A model generated the notes under the pieces. The model searched no databases. It saw only the letters and a program-made list of their open reading frames with translations, and had not been told where the DNA came from. A DNA stretch of 64,000 nucleotides from Taiwanofungus camphoratus. Taxonomy: Eukaryota; Basidiomycota; Agaricomycetes; Polyporales; Taiwanofungaceae. Position numbers and translations under genes: made by a program. This document shows, one piece after another, positions 50,174 through 62,314 of this stretch; within the stretch, counting starts at the first letter, position 1, and each line of letters starts with the position of its first letter. The DNA lies in contig CP021222.1 of the NCBI GenBank assembly GCA_003999685.1, forward strand, positions 3,162,001 to 3,226,000. Reading direction: 5' to 3'.

Positions 50174-51619
50174 ATGTCTTCCCAACGTAACACAGTATCA
50201 ATTCACGACCTTCCGTACGATATGATGCTCGAGATATTCACATCTCTCTCGGCGAGGGAGATTTTCATGACGATAACAACCTGTAGGACGCTCTACGATA
50301 CCTTTATCCAGGATGAGACGGTCTGGCGTATGCTCTCGGCGCCGTATGGTGTCACCGACGTGTCTGTTTTTGCTGGTCGTTCCTTCTACACGATATACAC
50401 GCGTCTATTGCACAAGTACGGTCCTCTCATTGGCCTCTGGGCGAGCGATCTTCCCTTCAGTGGAAGTGTCATAGAGTTTCGAGTGTCTCAGAACCGATGG
50501 AGGCCAGAGGGCTCGCATGTCATCGTTGGGGATGTCTGGCGATTTTCTCGGATGTCGGGTGCAAGCGCGCATGATATGGACCGACAGGATCCGCAATTAC
50601 CGCAGTATGTTCAGTTTGTGCAGATTGGATTTGACCTTGGGGTCACTCTAGACGAAGGAAATGCCAACGTTGTGCGCGTCATTTGGAGCGTTCTTGCAGG
50701 TTGCTCATTTTCAAACGCATCCGAGTCTGTATCTTACGAACAGCGGGACGAACGAGGGGGATATTCAACGCCATCACTGCATCTCCTCTCAGCAACTCAT
50801 CAATCACTCTATATCCGCGTTCTCGCACTCCAGATACCTCATCCCGACTTTCCGGCACCCGACGCCGATACATGGTACGACCATGCAAGACAGTTGCCAC
50901 GCCTTCCAATCGAACAAGTGTCCGAGGTAGATACTGACCCATTATCGCTCCCGCCAGTATCGCTGTTCGCGGAATACTCGACAGATGCTCCCCGCAAGCC
51001 TGCTGCACTTTCTATATCCACCCCACCCGGCGTTAGGACACCGTTTCGCCTTCATCTCCATGGATTCTTCGATACACGCAAGAACTCCTCTCCTCGATTC
51101 TATCCTTTACGTGACCGTATCGAACGTGGCGAAGACCCTGCGTCGTCGGAATGGCGGGCAGAATCACTAAGAGGCTTGTGGTTAGGCGCATATGGCCCGC
51201 ATGGCACTGAATGCTTGTATCTCGAGCATGATGGCGATGCACGACTAGTCAACGCATGGAAGGTCACTGGCGATGTAAACGTACCACGGGGTGTGCGTAG
51301 TTGGGCCATGCATCTTGACGAGGTGACTGGTGTTCATTTAGGGGAGTGGGGATTCGACGCAGGCGATGGACCCGGGAGGGCATTCTCGGGCATTGGATTT
51401 ATCAGCAGCCATGGTTATGTGTGCGTGATAAGCCAGCTTCAGTATGATGCTCTTGATCAAATCTGAACTGACAGGAGGCCTGAAAGTCTGAAGGTACTTG
51501 TTGTTGTTCTGGGGAAGGATGAAATCAAAGTCAGCTGGGAATGGCCCAACTCTGAAGCATCCATCCCAAACAAGTATATCCGTTACAGAGGTCGAGACGC
51601 CAGTTTTATGGCCCTATGA
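50174..51619 (+). CDS. FBXO31-like F-box protein, copy 1
   Basis: Two exons, 50174-51420 and 51475-51619, joined in phase, give 463 residues. The F-box spans the N-terminus (SIHDLPYDMMLEIFTSLSA, then ETVWRMLSAPYG). It is followed by YTIYTRLLHKYGPLIGLWAS, which resembles the FBXO31 segment after its F-box. The C-terminal half carries LRGLWLGAYGPHGTECLYLE and AWKVTGDVNVPRGVRSW, matching the FBXO31 substrate-binding domain (human GTYGSHGLEIV and KITGDPNIPAG), and GIGFISSHGYVRP at the exon junction. F-box proteins bind Skp1 and bring substrates to an SCF ubiquitin ligase; human FBXO31 degrades cyclin D1 and is reported to read C-terminal amides. Whether the fungal form shares this is unknown. The frame read without the splice ends early at 51466. 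A paralogue lies at 60851. Confidence 0.88.
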
Positions 51620-52200
51620 TCTTGCTCAGTCCTTGAAGCTTGTTTCAGGCAAGCCGTGCTCTCGCACGATAGCTGCATTGAGATCGAATATCATGTTGCG
51701 CCCCGTGGTGACTTTGTATGAAAACCATATTCTCAAGTTTTGTGCATATGTTCACGTATTCTAGTCGTGGTTCCTTGTTATCCTGTCTAAAGACCCAACT
51801 AATTTACATGCGACTGCTGGTACTGTTGCAGTGAACTACGCTAAAGAATCTATCTGCATTGCTATCAAGACCCGAAACGGCGGGACTTTACAATCACATT
51901 ACACGGAGTCTCTCTTTTCCTCCATAGCAATGGTAGTCTTTCCAGATGTAGGGATTGTGCTGAGACTTCCTTGTCATCCAGAGGCATTCTCCCTGAACTA
52001 TGAATTAGTCTATAGAAGGGGAGCGAGAACAATCTTTGACGTATTAAAAGCTTATGGTCAGGAAGCAAGTTACTCAACGTACATGTGTTTGCCAATAGGG
52101 ATGACCTGTATTTTTAGTACAGAAAGACTTGTCTTGGCAATAGTCACGGTCAAAGATGCTGCAGACGTCGGGCATAATGTTGAAAGAGACACATCAGCTC
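51620..52200. other. Intergenic, unassigned
   Basis: An open frame on + (51831-52232, 133 codons) has no recognisable feature and overlaps the likely 3' end of the membrane-protein gene on -. I do not call it a gene. Confidence 0.35.
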
Positions 52201-53520
52201 CTGGCCAAGACTTCATTATAACATTCGAATAGTCTTTGAACTGTGCAAGACCGTCATGTTCCAGAACTTCGTCAACGGAACTTGTGAGGCATGAGCCTGT
52301 ATTTCCTCGATGCGTAGCATCTTGAGGGCTTGCTCCATGGATGTTTTCTCTTCTGTGTAGCATACAGCTCATCTACGGTCGACAGTGCTCTTGAATAGCG
52401 GAGAGTTTCAGATGTCCATGCTGGGTTTGTCACTACGGTCCAAATCCAAAAGCTTCCAAAGGCTGGGACGCTAAATTGCAACAATGCCAAGGACAGCGAC
52501 AGGACACGCCGAGCCATGCATGACAGCCTGGAAATCTGCCGTTGTACGTCAGTTTGCACGGCGGCAAGACATGCGAGGAACATCTCTGCCTGGTAGTCAG
52601 AGGATGCGGATGTGGCGACATGGTCTCCTATACCCCCTTCGTGGTATTGTTTTTTTGCGCTATTGACCAACACGAAAAGTGCGTCAGCTCCAACATCGAG
52701 ATCAGCAAGATCCAGCTCTGGCAAGTAGGCGTCAGATCCATCACACGTACAAAACCTTTGCAAAGGATAGATAAGCATGCACAAAATAACTGCAGTCATC
52801 AGTGCGAAGCCAGTAAACCCAGCTCCCAGGATTCGGTTGTTGCAGAACATAGAAAGTGAGACGCTAGGTGAAAATGAACCTGGGCAGGCAATGATTCCGG
52901 ACAAGGTCCGATTTCCTGCCTTAGCACTTGGGTCAAATAATAACAATCCTAGAAAGCTTCAATGTCGGATTTCAAAGAGGGACATGATACTTACTCACAA
53001 TATCCCAAAGGTTTTGCGGAACATATTGATGTCGGTGGTGACTCGGACTAAATATTTGCACTCAACCCACATATCAGGCGATGTGATTTCCCATGTGTGC
53101 GCGGCCTACGTATGTAGCGTCTAATATTGGGTCCTAAATCCAAGTCAGGCTAGAGAATGGAACAGATCTTGTGCATTATTAACATGCCCCAAGCCACCTT
53201 CCGATAGCTCAATGTTGATACTGACAACTCGCGAAGGGAAAGTGACAGCACCGCAGACAAAGGCAGAACAAAGTATGGATTGAATCGCCGGTGCATATGT
53301 ACATACAGGTTGGGGACATGGCAAACTGACGACCGAAGCGTGCAGTGTGAGCGTTATCGCGCGAACAGCCAATCACCCGAGAAATACACATACACAGGAT
53401 AGAGAGCGAACGCTAGAGCTGGTGGCATCCGAATAATTAGAGTAGGTATGGTAGTGAAGGGGTATTCCAGGATGATAATCACCGATGCAAGGACAGACCA
53501 AGGTGAGTAAGCAGAGCCAT
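52201..53520 (-). CDS. Probable multi-pass membrane protein, exon structure unresolved
   Basis: Several minus-strand stretches look coding and hydrophobic but I could not settle all the joins. From the 5' side these are VIIILEYPFTTIPTLIIRMP (around 53490-53430), QSILCSAFVCGAVTFPSRVV (around 53280-53220), QYVPQNLWDIV leading across a GTAAGT/TCTAG intron into LLLFDPSAKAGNRTLSGIIA (around 53020-52890), GFTGFALMTAVILCMLIYPL (around 52820-52760) and SLALLQFSVPAFGSFWIWTV (around 52490-52430). A final exon may read MEQALKMLRIEEIQAHASQV. This suggests five or more spans, typical of the many uncharacterised seven-span proteins in agaricomycetes. I do not recognise the family. Coordinates are approximate and the start is unknown. 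It lies between the two F-box paralogues, on the opposite strand. Confidence 0.4.
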
Positions 53521-53686
53521 CTATTCCATCCGAAAATCAATGAAACGAATCAGATGTGCGCGACACATGTTGCTTCGACGCTCCCCAGCACACGGGTGCG
53601 GGAGACATCTTCCAGGCGTGACACTGGCAGCGTCGCGGGTAAGGGCATTGCCTTTGCCGTTTTGAAATGTGGAACGTTCGACCATG

Positions 53687-54592
53687 TTATCGACTTTTGG
53701 GCGAGGGTGGCGACGGTCGTTTCCCCAGAACCTCCACCACGCTGGTCCGTTTGTATTTGCGATCGTCACCTGCGCTGATCTGGGACACTGCCCCCTCTGA
53801 TAAGGTTCTGGTCCGTAGCTGTTGCCAGGTGTCCCCGCCAACTTCCTCTTCCCACACGCCTCCCGCGCCTTCGCCATCCTGCTCTTCCCTCGCATCGTCG
53901 ACGAATAAATGAGCGACGCGCAGCCGCGACTTCACTACTTTCGGAACAGGGCTTGCTCGGGCGTCAGCCTGGCCATTTAGCACAGGTTCGGGAGACTGGG
54001 ATGGAGAGGGAGCCGGAGACGCAGGCCTGTCCTTCTTGTTCTTGGACATGCTCCGCCAGAGGGAGCGCCCCGCGCCCTTGACGAGCTTGCCCAGGTGCGT
54101 GATGGCGTCTTCCGCGTGCTCAGGCCGGGCGCTGTCTGCGTCACCCTCCGGCGCCCCGTCCGCGGCGTCGTCCCAAACGGGAATGGGCGCGGGCTGGTCC
54201 GTCGGCGAGTGCAGGACGACGGTGGGGTTGACGCTCTGCTCGCGCAGCATGCGGCGGTGATGGAGGAGGCGCGAGCGCGCGGCGACGCCGAGCTGGACAT
54301 TGGAGCGGCGGCGGCGGGGCTCGGTGGACGGGAGCGGCGCGAAGGTGACGCCGGTGCGGGTGGGGAGGGTGAAAGAGGATGAGGAGTGGAGGAGGATGGA
54401 GGTTGAGATCGAGGTCGAGGTCGAGGTGGACGCGGAGAGCGACGAGTCTGCGGAGGCGCAGAAGGAGGAGCGGGAAGAGTCGGGGACGTCTGGGGTGAGG
54501 TCGGGTGTCTCGTCTGAGGACGACGACTCTGCCATGTGCAACGAGAGAGACGTTCTGGGGGAGCTGAGGCTCTGGCTTGTGTGGGTGCACAA
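53687..54592 (-). CDS. Disordered Ser/Pro-rich protein, unknown
   Basis: A single open frame of 301 codons; translation may begin at the first ATG (MCTHTSQSL) or at the second, MAESSSSDETPD (54535). The sequence is low in complexity: Ser/Thr runs near the N-terminus, an Arg-rich segment (PRRRRSNVQLGVAARSRLLH), and a helical block LGKLVKGAGRSLWRSMSKNK around residue 170, which may be amphipathic. A charged Glu/Gly stretch and a basic Pro-rich end follow. GC content and codon pattern resemble those of the neighbouring genes, unlike its shadow frames, which supports real coding. I know no homologue by name. The GA-rich strand around 54395-54440 is a short imperfect repeat encoding the Ser/Thr run. 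It reads towards the membrane-protein gene and away from IML1. Confidence 0.6.
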   Translation of the reverse strand: MCTHTSQSLSSPRTSLSLHMAESSSSDETPDLTPDVPDSSRSSFCASADSSLSASTSTSTSISTSILLHSSSSFTLPTRTGVTFAPLPSTEPRRRRSNVQLGVAARSRLLHHRRMLREQSVNPTVVLHSPTDQPAPIPVWDDAADGAPEGDADSARPEHAEDAITHLGKLVKGAGRSLWRSMSKNKKDRPASPAPSPSQSPEPVLNGQADARASPVPKVVKSRLRVAHLFVDDAREEQDGEGAGGVWEEEVGGDTWQQLRTRTLSEGAVSQISAGDDRKYKRTSVVEVLGKRPSPPSPKSR

Positions 54593-55218
54593 GTCGAAGA
54601 GATTAGAGGAATTGGCTCCGCTCAGGGCCGGGAAAAGAGACCGCAGCGTGTAGTGTAATGAGGGTAAGGACTGTGAGCATCAAGTCTTTCGGTGTCCTCG
54701 AACGCAGCGTCTCGGATATACACCGAAATGGTTTGAGTAGTAGTCGTCGTTGTTACAAGCCAGCTCGCCGCCAACGGGCCATCCTACAACAGGAAACCCT
54801 CCACCGTTACGTCAAAATCTCCTCTACTCAGATTAGGCAATATCCATCCATTACGTAAACCTCATCATGCGCATTCTGCTCCTGGCACCATGATAGTGTG
54901 CCAGTCGCGCTCTTGACCTGCTGCTCTCAATTGCTCAAACCAGCTATGGAACATCATATGAGCATTGGCATTGATTAATTTCGCGCGTGTTTTGCCTTTG
55001 ATTCTGGTCAAAGTCTCGATCCTTTTGGAGATTCAGTTCTGCAAACGTGCACCTTTTCCCTTTTCCATTGGGCACCTTTGAATGGTCCTAGGCAGTCCGC
55101 TTGGAGACGTCGGAAGCTGACATATCTTAAACTCTGAGCACTCCTTGTAAATTGCTAAAGCTTGTCAATATTTACTTTCTTGTTGTGGCGGGCGGGATCG
55201 CTTTAGCTTTCTACAGCC
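54593..55218. other. Divergent intergenic region upstream of IML1
   Basis: 626 bp between two genes read outward. The short frame at 54658-54858 on + shows nothing recognisable. Presumed promoters for both. Confidence 0.45.
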
Positions 55219-58200
55219 ATGTCAACTTCGCGCTCTGAATCACAAACCCCGCAATTCGGACGCAGGCGGTCCAACACAGCGCAGTCTATCTACAAGACCC
55301 AACCCTTGTCGGCTACTCCCCTCAAGATTGGCGACTCCAAGACGCTCATTACATGGGTGCATGATGTCAAAGACTCACCAAATGTAACCCTGAACCAAGC
55401 CTGGTGGTCTGGGGTAGCCGAGGGGGATATGTTTCGACTTTCTGCGAATTCCAGCGACAACGCCTCTGGCTTCCTCTTCATTTTCCAGAGGGATGAAGGA
55501 TCTGTCAGACACCAACTTCAGGTATCATCTCCATCGCACGCGCCTATGCGTCACTCCGAACGAAGAATGATATCTGTTGGTCCCGTCTGTGCTAGATATC
55601 TGTGCCGAAGCCCGTCGCGGAGAAATTTGGCCTCAGAAACAACGGCGAAGTGACACTCACCAAAGTACTGCCGTCCCCATCATTCTGTTTATATATCAGT
55701 TCACCTGAGTTCGCCAGATAGACAAGGCGAAGTGCTGCGCAGATTATGTAGAACTCGGTTTTCAAGATCAATACTTGGGTCGCAATGAGATGTGGAGGCT
55801 GGGCTCCCATCTCGTTGGCCAGTGCGTGTACGTCGAGCAAAGGATATCATTCATTGGTGTGATCGATGCAAAGGTGCAAGCGATATGTATTGGTGGAAAA
55901 AAGGTAATCCATCGTAGTATGAATAATGTCAGAGCTAACCAACCTGGACAGGTTTCCGCGGGATACGTCACGTCTACCACCAAAACGATCTACTGTTCCT
56001 TGTCTGCCAAAGTCACCATATTCATTCAAATTTGCCGTGAGCTATGGGAATTTGCAGGAGATGGCGAGCGCTACAATGAAAAGATCGCGCACTCTTTCCT
56101 CCCTACCCTGTTCGCCAAATGGCGTGAAGCGGGAACGAATCACGTCGTGACGATCGTGCTCATTTCTCGCGTCTTCTACGACCAGTCCGAGATCGACTTT
56201 GCCGCTGGGCCGCTGAGGCGTGACGACGAGGGGCGTTGGTACAAGGACTTCTTCAAGGTGATCACAGACCTCGAAGTGTTGTATGACTGGAAGCCGACTC
56301 TCGTAGGCCTCAAAGACTCCTTCTGGGCGTTCCAGCGCGACATCCTCCTCGCGCACCACTACCACCAGTGCCCGTCGCCGTCGCAGCCCGGGCTGGACCA
56401 CGTGCGCCTTGTCGGGCGGCTCTCCTACGCGCACGACGGGCCCCTGCTGGAGGCGCTCAATCTCGGACTCAACCCGACGGAGACGCACTACATCGACCGC
56501 TCGCTCTCCCTCACTGGCTCCTCGACGATCGTGATCACGCCGGGCACGGGCTACTATCGCGTGAACAAGCAGCTGCTGCGCCTGACGACGACACGCCTGC
56601 TCGACCAGGGCTTCGCGCTCGAGCTCGTGTCGCTGGCGAAGCCGCCTCTGCACCAGAGCCCGATCTTCGCCTTTCAGGGCGTGGAGCCCAGGGCCGATGC
56701 TGGTGGAAAAGTGGGCCCTCGGGCACTTGACCCGTTGTGGGGAGGAGATGATGATGTAGATGAGAGTGCGGCCGGTGAGAAGACGACATTCTGGTGGGAA
56801 CCGTTCTGGATGACGGTATCATTCTGGGACAAGCAGATGGATCTTCCATTCAGGAAAGACAGGTCTGTGCTTCTGATAACATATTGTATTTCTTCTGACA
56901 TGACTGCTGACAGGTTTGTCGCCCGAGCAAAAATGCATGAGATTGAGATGCTCGGTTTGTTGGACCATGACGTGCTCTCTAGCATTGAGATCCCTTTTCT
57001 TCCTGAGATTGGGGCATCCTTCACGACATCAGCAGCTGGCGCTCCAAATGTTCAGATGATCTCGCAGGACGAGGCTGATAAATTTGACCTCAGGTTGTTT
57101 ACCGCGAAGCAGGACGACAAACCCGCAACTGCTAGTCGAAATTCACTTGGATCATCAGGTAGTGGCCCTGTCCAAGACGTATCGCAACGCTTATGCGAAC
57201 AGAAGCGGATTTCCTCGAATCGTACTTCAGAGATATTCAGAGTCCCGCCCATCGAGGAGAGTCCACGGCCTGTTATCTTGGGCGTTCCTTCGGAAAACTC
57301 AGACGCAGAAAATCAAAAACTTTCAGCGGCTATCAGCGGCTTGAGCACATCTCCTTCTCAGTCCTCTATTCGCTCTGTTCGATCTAACAGATCTCAGAAA
57401 AGTACCTTGTCTATGGTCTCATCAATGGCCCTAGATCCTCGCATCCGCGGAACTAGTACATCTCGTGGGCCTGTTAGTACGAAGTCTAGGTTGACTTCAT
57501 CGTGGCTCTTTGGTTCTTTCAGGAGCGGCCCCAGCCAGCCTCAAACGTCGCCTGTCTCTGCGTCTGCTACAACTAGTGTTATTAGCTCAGATACAAGAGT
57601 GCCCTCATCACTAGCGTCCAATACCAGAGTCTCCAGCACTTCTGCGGCAGCTCCAATTACTCAATCGCGCTCGCCTCAACCTGTGTCGATCAAAAATCTG
57701 CCTGCAGGGCGCTCGGCACTTGGCCGCAACGTGCACGACGAGGCCCTACTCTCCCACCAAAGTTCCCTCAACAAGAGCTCTCCTGTCAGTACCCCACCGC
57801 AGGATGAAGCAGCCTTTGAAAGGCGACGAAGCACGACGAGTAGCACTGTTACAGGTCCGATGTCCTCGACACCTTTTCTCAGGACAAACCCCTCGAAACC
57901 TCTTTCTTATGTGCCGTACGCGTTATCATCACTCGCTCGCCGATGGCAGCACATGTTCCCTCAGCCACTCTCGAAGCACGACATCAAGTGGAAGGCAATG
58001 GTGACTCCAGGCTGCCTGCCACTCACAGTGGAGCACTTTCCAACCGCTTCGGAGCTAGAGACATCTTACGACGTGTTTCCGTACGAGTTCGTGGTCGACC
58101 CGCCTGTGCGATCGTTCCTTGTCAAGCCCCCATTGGTCAGCGGGAGTGCAGATGAGGTACGGCGTGCTTGGGCGCTAATTGTTATGCGGGGAATGGTAGC

Positions 58201-60232
58201 TGTTCGTCTCGCTCAAGGGTTCCAGTTCGTCCTGCGACCATTACAAAGTGCGGAAGGCGAGGCGGACACGTTGAACGTGCTTCGACGTAGCAGGTCGTAT
58301 GTGGCCGAGGATGACATGAACCCCAAGCCTGCTGGGGCAGCGGAGGTGCTCAAAAATCCACACGACCCGGTCTATCTAATCATGTCCAATGAGATCCATC
58401 GTATCGTATACAGCGGAGACTTGATACAGCTACGACGGTATGTGCGTAGGATGCCAAAGATGCAGCCGTTTGAATATCAGTGTCTCATATGGCCTAAACT
58501 CGGTATCGGTTACACTGAGCTGACGACGAAGTTCGTCTCACGTGGTTTGGAAAGTTATGGATGGAACAGGCACGTATTGTTCTTCAAACTCCCTACGTGA
58601 GTCATGTATTGACTTCTATCAGACTCGATATGCTGGTGGCAGGCTATGAAAATCAGTTCAACGAGTCTCTTCGGTACTGGCGCACACGCTTTGTGGTGAT
58701 TCCAACGGAGGAGCCCCTGCTCACAAACGTTGGCCCGACAGGTGAAAGGCTGAACGACGAAGAGATGCGTCTGGCAGGAATAGACAAGCTAGCGGAGCTA
58801 TTCTCCCGCGCGCGCTGGCAGCCTCCAGAAGAGCGAGGGAAGCCCCTTCCATCTGTACGCTTTCTGACTACAGATTTGGGACCCGCTGCATGCGTTCTCG
58901 ATGATTCTCTCACTGCTCAGCTTGATGAGATCCATGCTGCGGGTCCGTTGCGCAAGAAGATGAAAAGCGACAAGGACATCGGTGAGATGTCTCTTGCTGC
59001 TATCTCCAAGGCCATGCGAGAGGAAGACGGCGTACCTATAAAGGAACATAAGTGGCATGGGAAGAAATACCCGAATTCATTCACTGGCACTGACTTCGTA
59101 TCTTGGCTGGTGCGCGAGTTCCGCGATGTTTCGACTCGGGAACAAGGTACCGAATGGGGTGCTAGGCTACAACAACAAGGTCTCTTTGATCATTGTAGAG
59201 GGACGCATGGTTTCCTGGATGGGTAAACAGACCTCCGCTACACAGATTTCGACTGACACTAACAGTCATACTGACAGGCATTATTTCTATGCATTGAGAG
59301 GAGAATACCTCGTCCTCGTTCCTATGACTCCAAGATGGTTCCGTACCGCACGCCATGTGCCAGGAGAAGAGGGATACACGCGGTCTCTGTATTATCCATC
59401 CAGCGTGGAAAAGCCATCACCTCCAAGTAGAAAAGTGGATAGAAAACGTCTCATTTTGAGCCAAAGCATGGTTATAGATATTGACCACAACAAGGTGTGC
59501 TTAGTCATTGTCTCAACCTGTCACTGAACTTACGCAAAACTGCAGCGAAGTGATCAGGCTGAGTCAGTGGTCCTCCATCACGATATTATTCACAATCCCG
59601 CAACGTGTTTTCATTTCGAGTTGCATTGGATTGGCACGACAGCACGATGCATTGATGACATCTTACGTCAATGGAGTCGGACGATTGAGCGATACGGACT
59701 GAAGCTTGTGGAGGCCTATGTGGACCAAATCAGCGATATCAGAGATCGCAACCCTTTCCAGTCTTGCTTTCCCCTTCCTCTCGCCGAACCACCACCGATA
59801 ATTCCCGATCTTGACAAGCGAGTCTCCGAAGGTACACAAGCCAGGCATTACTTTGAATATGCAATTCTTCGCAAGCACGGTTTCGTTCTTGATATCGAGG
59901 CTGCGGATGTGTACCCTAATCGAGTGGATGTCGTCTACTCATATCGCCGCTCCGCATTCAGGTACTCTCAGTGGGTCCATAGGTCGGGTGTCGCCTTCGT
60001 GCAGGTCTTGGGTGGCTCGCAAGGCTTCCTATTCTTGACAAATCGACTCATGGCGCCCGGTAGGATTGGTACTGCATTGAAGCATCAGAGAGCTGCTGGT
60101 GCTGCGGCCGAAGACGTTCGTATCGAGCTTCAACATTTCTGCTCTGATTCAACAAGGCTGAGGCAATTCTATGATGAAGAGCTGGCCCAGTTGGAGCCCA
60201 TCCTCGAGGAACCTCCACCCTTGGGCATTTAG
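55219..60232 (+). CDS. IML1: GATOR1/SEACIT subunit Iml1 (DEPDC5 orthologue)
   Basis: A multi-exon gene encoding about 1,450 residues from the ATG at 55219 (MSTSRSESQTPQFGRRRS). The N-terminal domain contains ISVPKPVAEKFGLRNNGEV and RNEMWRLGSHLVGQCVYVEQ, then ELWEFAGDGERYNEKIAHSF and VTIVLISRVFYDQSEIDFAA, the conserved Iml1 core. A Ser-rich linker (about 57080-57880) leads to IKWKAMVTPGCLPLTVEHFP. The DEP domain lies near 59040-59290 (KYPNSFTGTDFVSWLVREF, then LQQQGLFDHCRGTHGFLDG), and the C-terminal domain has FHFELHWIGTTARCIDDILR. Iml1 with Npr2 and Npr3 forms the GTPase-activating complex for the Gtr/Rag GTPases at the vacuole, shutting off TORC1 when amino acids are short. The linker in the middle is poorly conserved in all species. 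The two FBXO31-like genes lie on either side. Confidence 0.95.
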
Positions 60233-60850
60233 AAGTATGTCAGGAAGTTCGGAATCCACGGACAGCCATCCCAATGTCCTCCTTAGCATGTCTCGATGCA
60301 CGTTCCATAACATGTGATTGCTGACGATGACGCTCGTCTCATCTGCTATCTCTGGATTTTCTTCCCACTTTACTCTCTTGACCATCCCTTGTATAGCAAT
60401 GCATGCTGGGCAATAAACCCCTTTTGTGCCACGTGCGCTCCACTGTCGTTCGTTGCATGGAATGCTTTGGCGCTATTGAGACCGATCCTAAAGAGTTTAA
60501 TGCCGTCTTACGTCCTGTTCATGATGTTTTGGCGTCTATGATATTCGCCCTGATAGTACAGTGATGTGCCACCGCCAAAGCTCGAAGTACGAAGACAATA
60601 ACGATCACACTTCAGGGAGACTTGTTTGAATTTTCTGACAGATGAGAGTGGCGGCGGTAGCTGTGTGCCATTTCTACCGAGCCTGTCGGTCTCCAAGCGC
60701 GGTACCGAAACTTGATAAGATGTGCTTATCATCTGGGTAAGGTGCTCCTATCAAGGGTTTGTCCTGCTATGGGCTCGGGGGTCCCTGTATATATGGACGT
60801 CGCGTCTCAGGACTGACCACCGCCGTCTCAGGTCCACTCTCCCTGCAAGA
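60233..60850. other. Intergenic, promoter of the second F-box gene
   Basis: 618 bp between IML1 and the F-box gene, both read rightwards. A TATATAT at 60788-60794, about 60 bp before the ATG, could be a TATA element. Confidence 0.45.
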
Positions 60851-62314
60851 ATGTCAGAGTTGGCCGCAGTACCGGATCATGTAAATACGGTAACCTCCGG
60901 GATCGAGAGCCTGCCTTACGATATTGTCCTTGCTCTGATATCCTTTCTGTCTGCAGACGATAGCATCCACTTCCTGAGCGCATCGCGGACTCTCTATGCG
61001 CTGACGCGGGACGAAGGGATCTGGCGCCATCTCGCAGGTCGCTTTGGACTGCACGACATCAAGCACTTTGGCGGCCTGTCGTTCTATTCTGTCTATACGC
61101 GGCTGCTGCACACCTATGCGCCGTTGCTTGGCCTGTGGGCCGGCGACCACCCATATACAGGCAACCTCCTGTATTTTTACCTTGACGCAGGGGACGATGA
61201 GCGACAAGGAGGCATAGTCGGCGAGATGCTGCGATTTCGAGCCCTCGAGCCCGAGGAAACAGACCTTTCGGGCATGCCAGAACTGCCGACCCGTCTCTGT
61301 GCGGTAAGGATAGGTTTTGAGCCCGAGGCGTCCCGCCATGATCCACGGGACCGTTCTATCCATTCCGCCCCGCGCTTATTCTGCTGCCATGGCAGGACGG
61401 CTGAACCCCAGATGTGCTCGGAGACGCGGCATGGAGCGACTCTCAGCGTGATGTCGGAGACAAACCAGGGTATCTTCCTGCACACCCGCCAGGGCCAATT
61501 TCGCCATCCTGACTTCCCCGGCGCGGATGCAGACAGATGGTGCGGATCGGCTCACCGTCTCCCTCGGCTCAAGCCCGCCTCCCAGGAAACTACCGACCAG
61601 ACCCTGGAAATGTCAAACGCGCCGCGTCCGCGCGGCCCCGTCGTCTTCACCGCCCCTACAGACCACACCACGCCCGTGGCCATCTCGATCGCGTGCGAAC
61701 GCGACTGCTGGCGGGCCAACGCGCCCTTCCTCGGGTTCGAGAACCGCATCCCGCACCTGCCCCGCTATTACCCCCTGCGCGGCGGTGCGCGGCGCGGCAT
61801 GGAGCCGCTCGCGGAAGACTGGGACCCGCGGTCCCTGGCTGGCCTGTGGCTCGGCTCTTACGGGCCCCACGGGACGGAGTGCGTGTGCGTCTGCTGGGAC
61901 GCGCGCGCGCGCGCGCTGCACGCGGCGAAGGTTACCGGGGACGAGAACGTCCCGCGGGGTGCGGTGAGCTGGACGGCCCAGGTCGCGCGGCCGTGCGAGG
62001 AGGTGCGCGGCGCGCCGCGCGGCGTGTGCGCCAGGGCGTTTGGCGACCTGGCGCGGTGCCGGGTGTACCCCGGAACGGGCATGACGAGCGCCCGCGGCTA
62101 CATGCGAGTCCCCGCTCCGCTTTGCTTGTGTGCGCTCACGCCCTGACCAGCGCGCATGTCGTCGTGTAGGCCGCATCAGCGGGAGCTTGTCCAGGTGCTC
62201 CTGGGCGTGGTTGGGCCGGATGAGGTGCGCGTTTGGTGGTTTGAGGATGACGACGTTGACGACGACCTGTCCATCTACGTTCGTTGGGAGGGGCCGAGAG
62301 ACAGGGGGGATTAA
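60851..62314 (+). CDS. FBXO31-like F-box protein, copy 2
   Basis: Two exons, 60851-62103 and 62170-62314, give 465 residues; the 66-bp intron begins with GC (AT|GCGAGT) and ends in TAG. The start at 60851 (MSELAAVPDHV) is chosen by comparison with copy 1. The F-box is IESLPYDIVLALISFLSADD with EGIWRHLAGRFG, followed by YSVYTRLLHTYAPLLGLWAG. The substrate-domain landmarks are LAGLWLGSYGPHGTECVCV, AAKVTGDENVPRG and YPGTGMTSARGYM; the last exon encodes PHQRELVQVLLGVVGPDEVR. The role should be as in copy 1: an SCF substrate receptor. The 3' half is markedly GC-rich, with an alternating (GC)n run near 61898-61916 inside the coding sequence. Without the GC donor the frame would stop at 62146 and lose the conserved end. 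It is diverged from copy 1, so the duplication is old. Confidence 0.85.
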
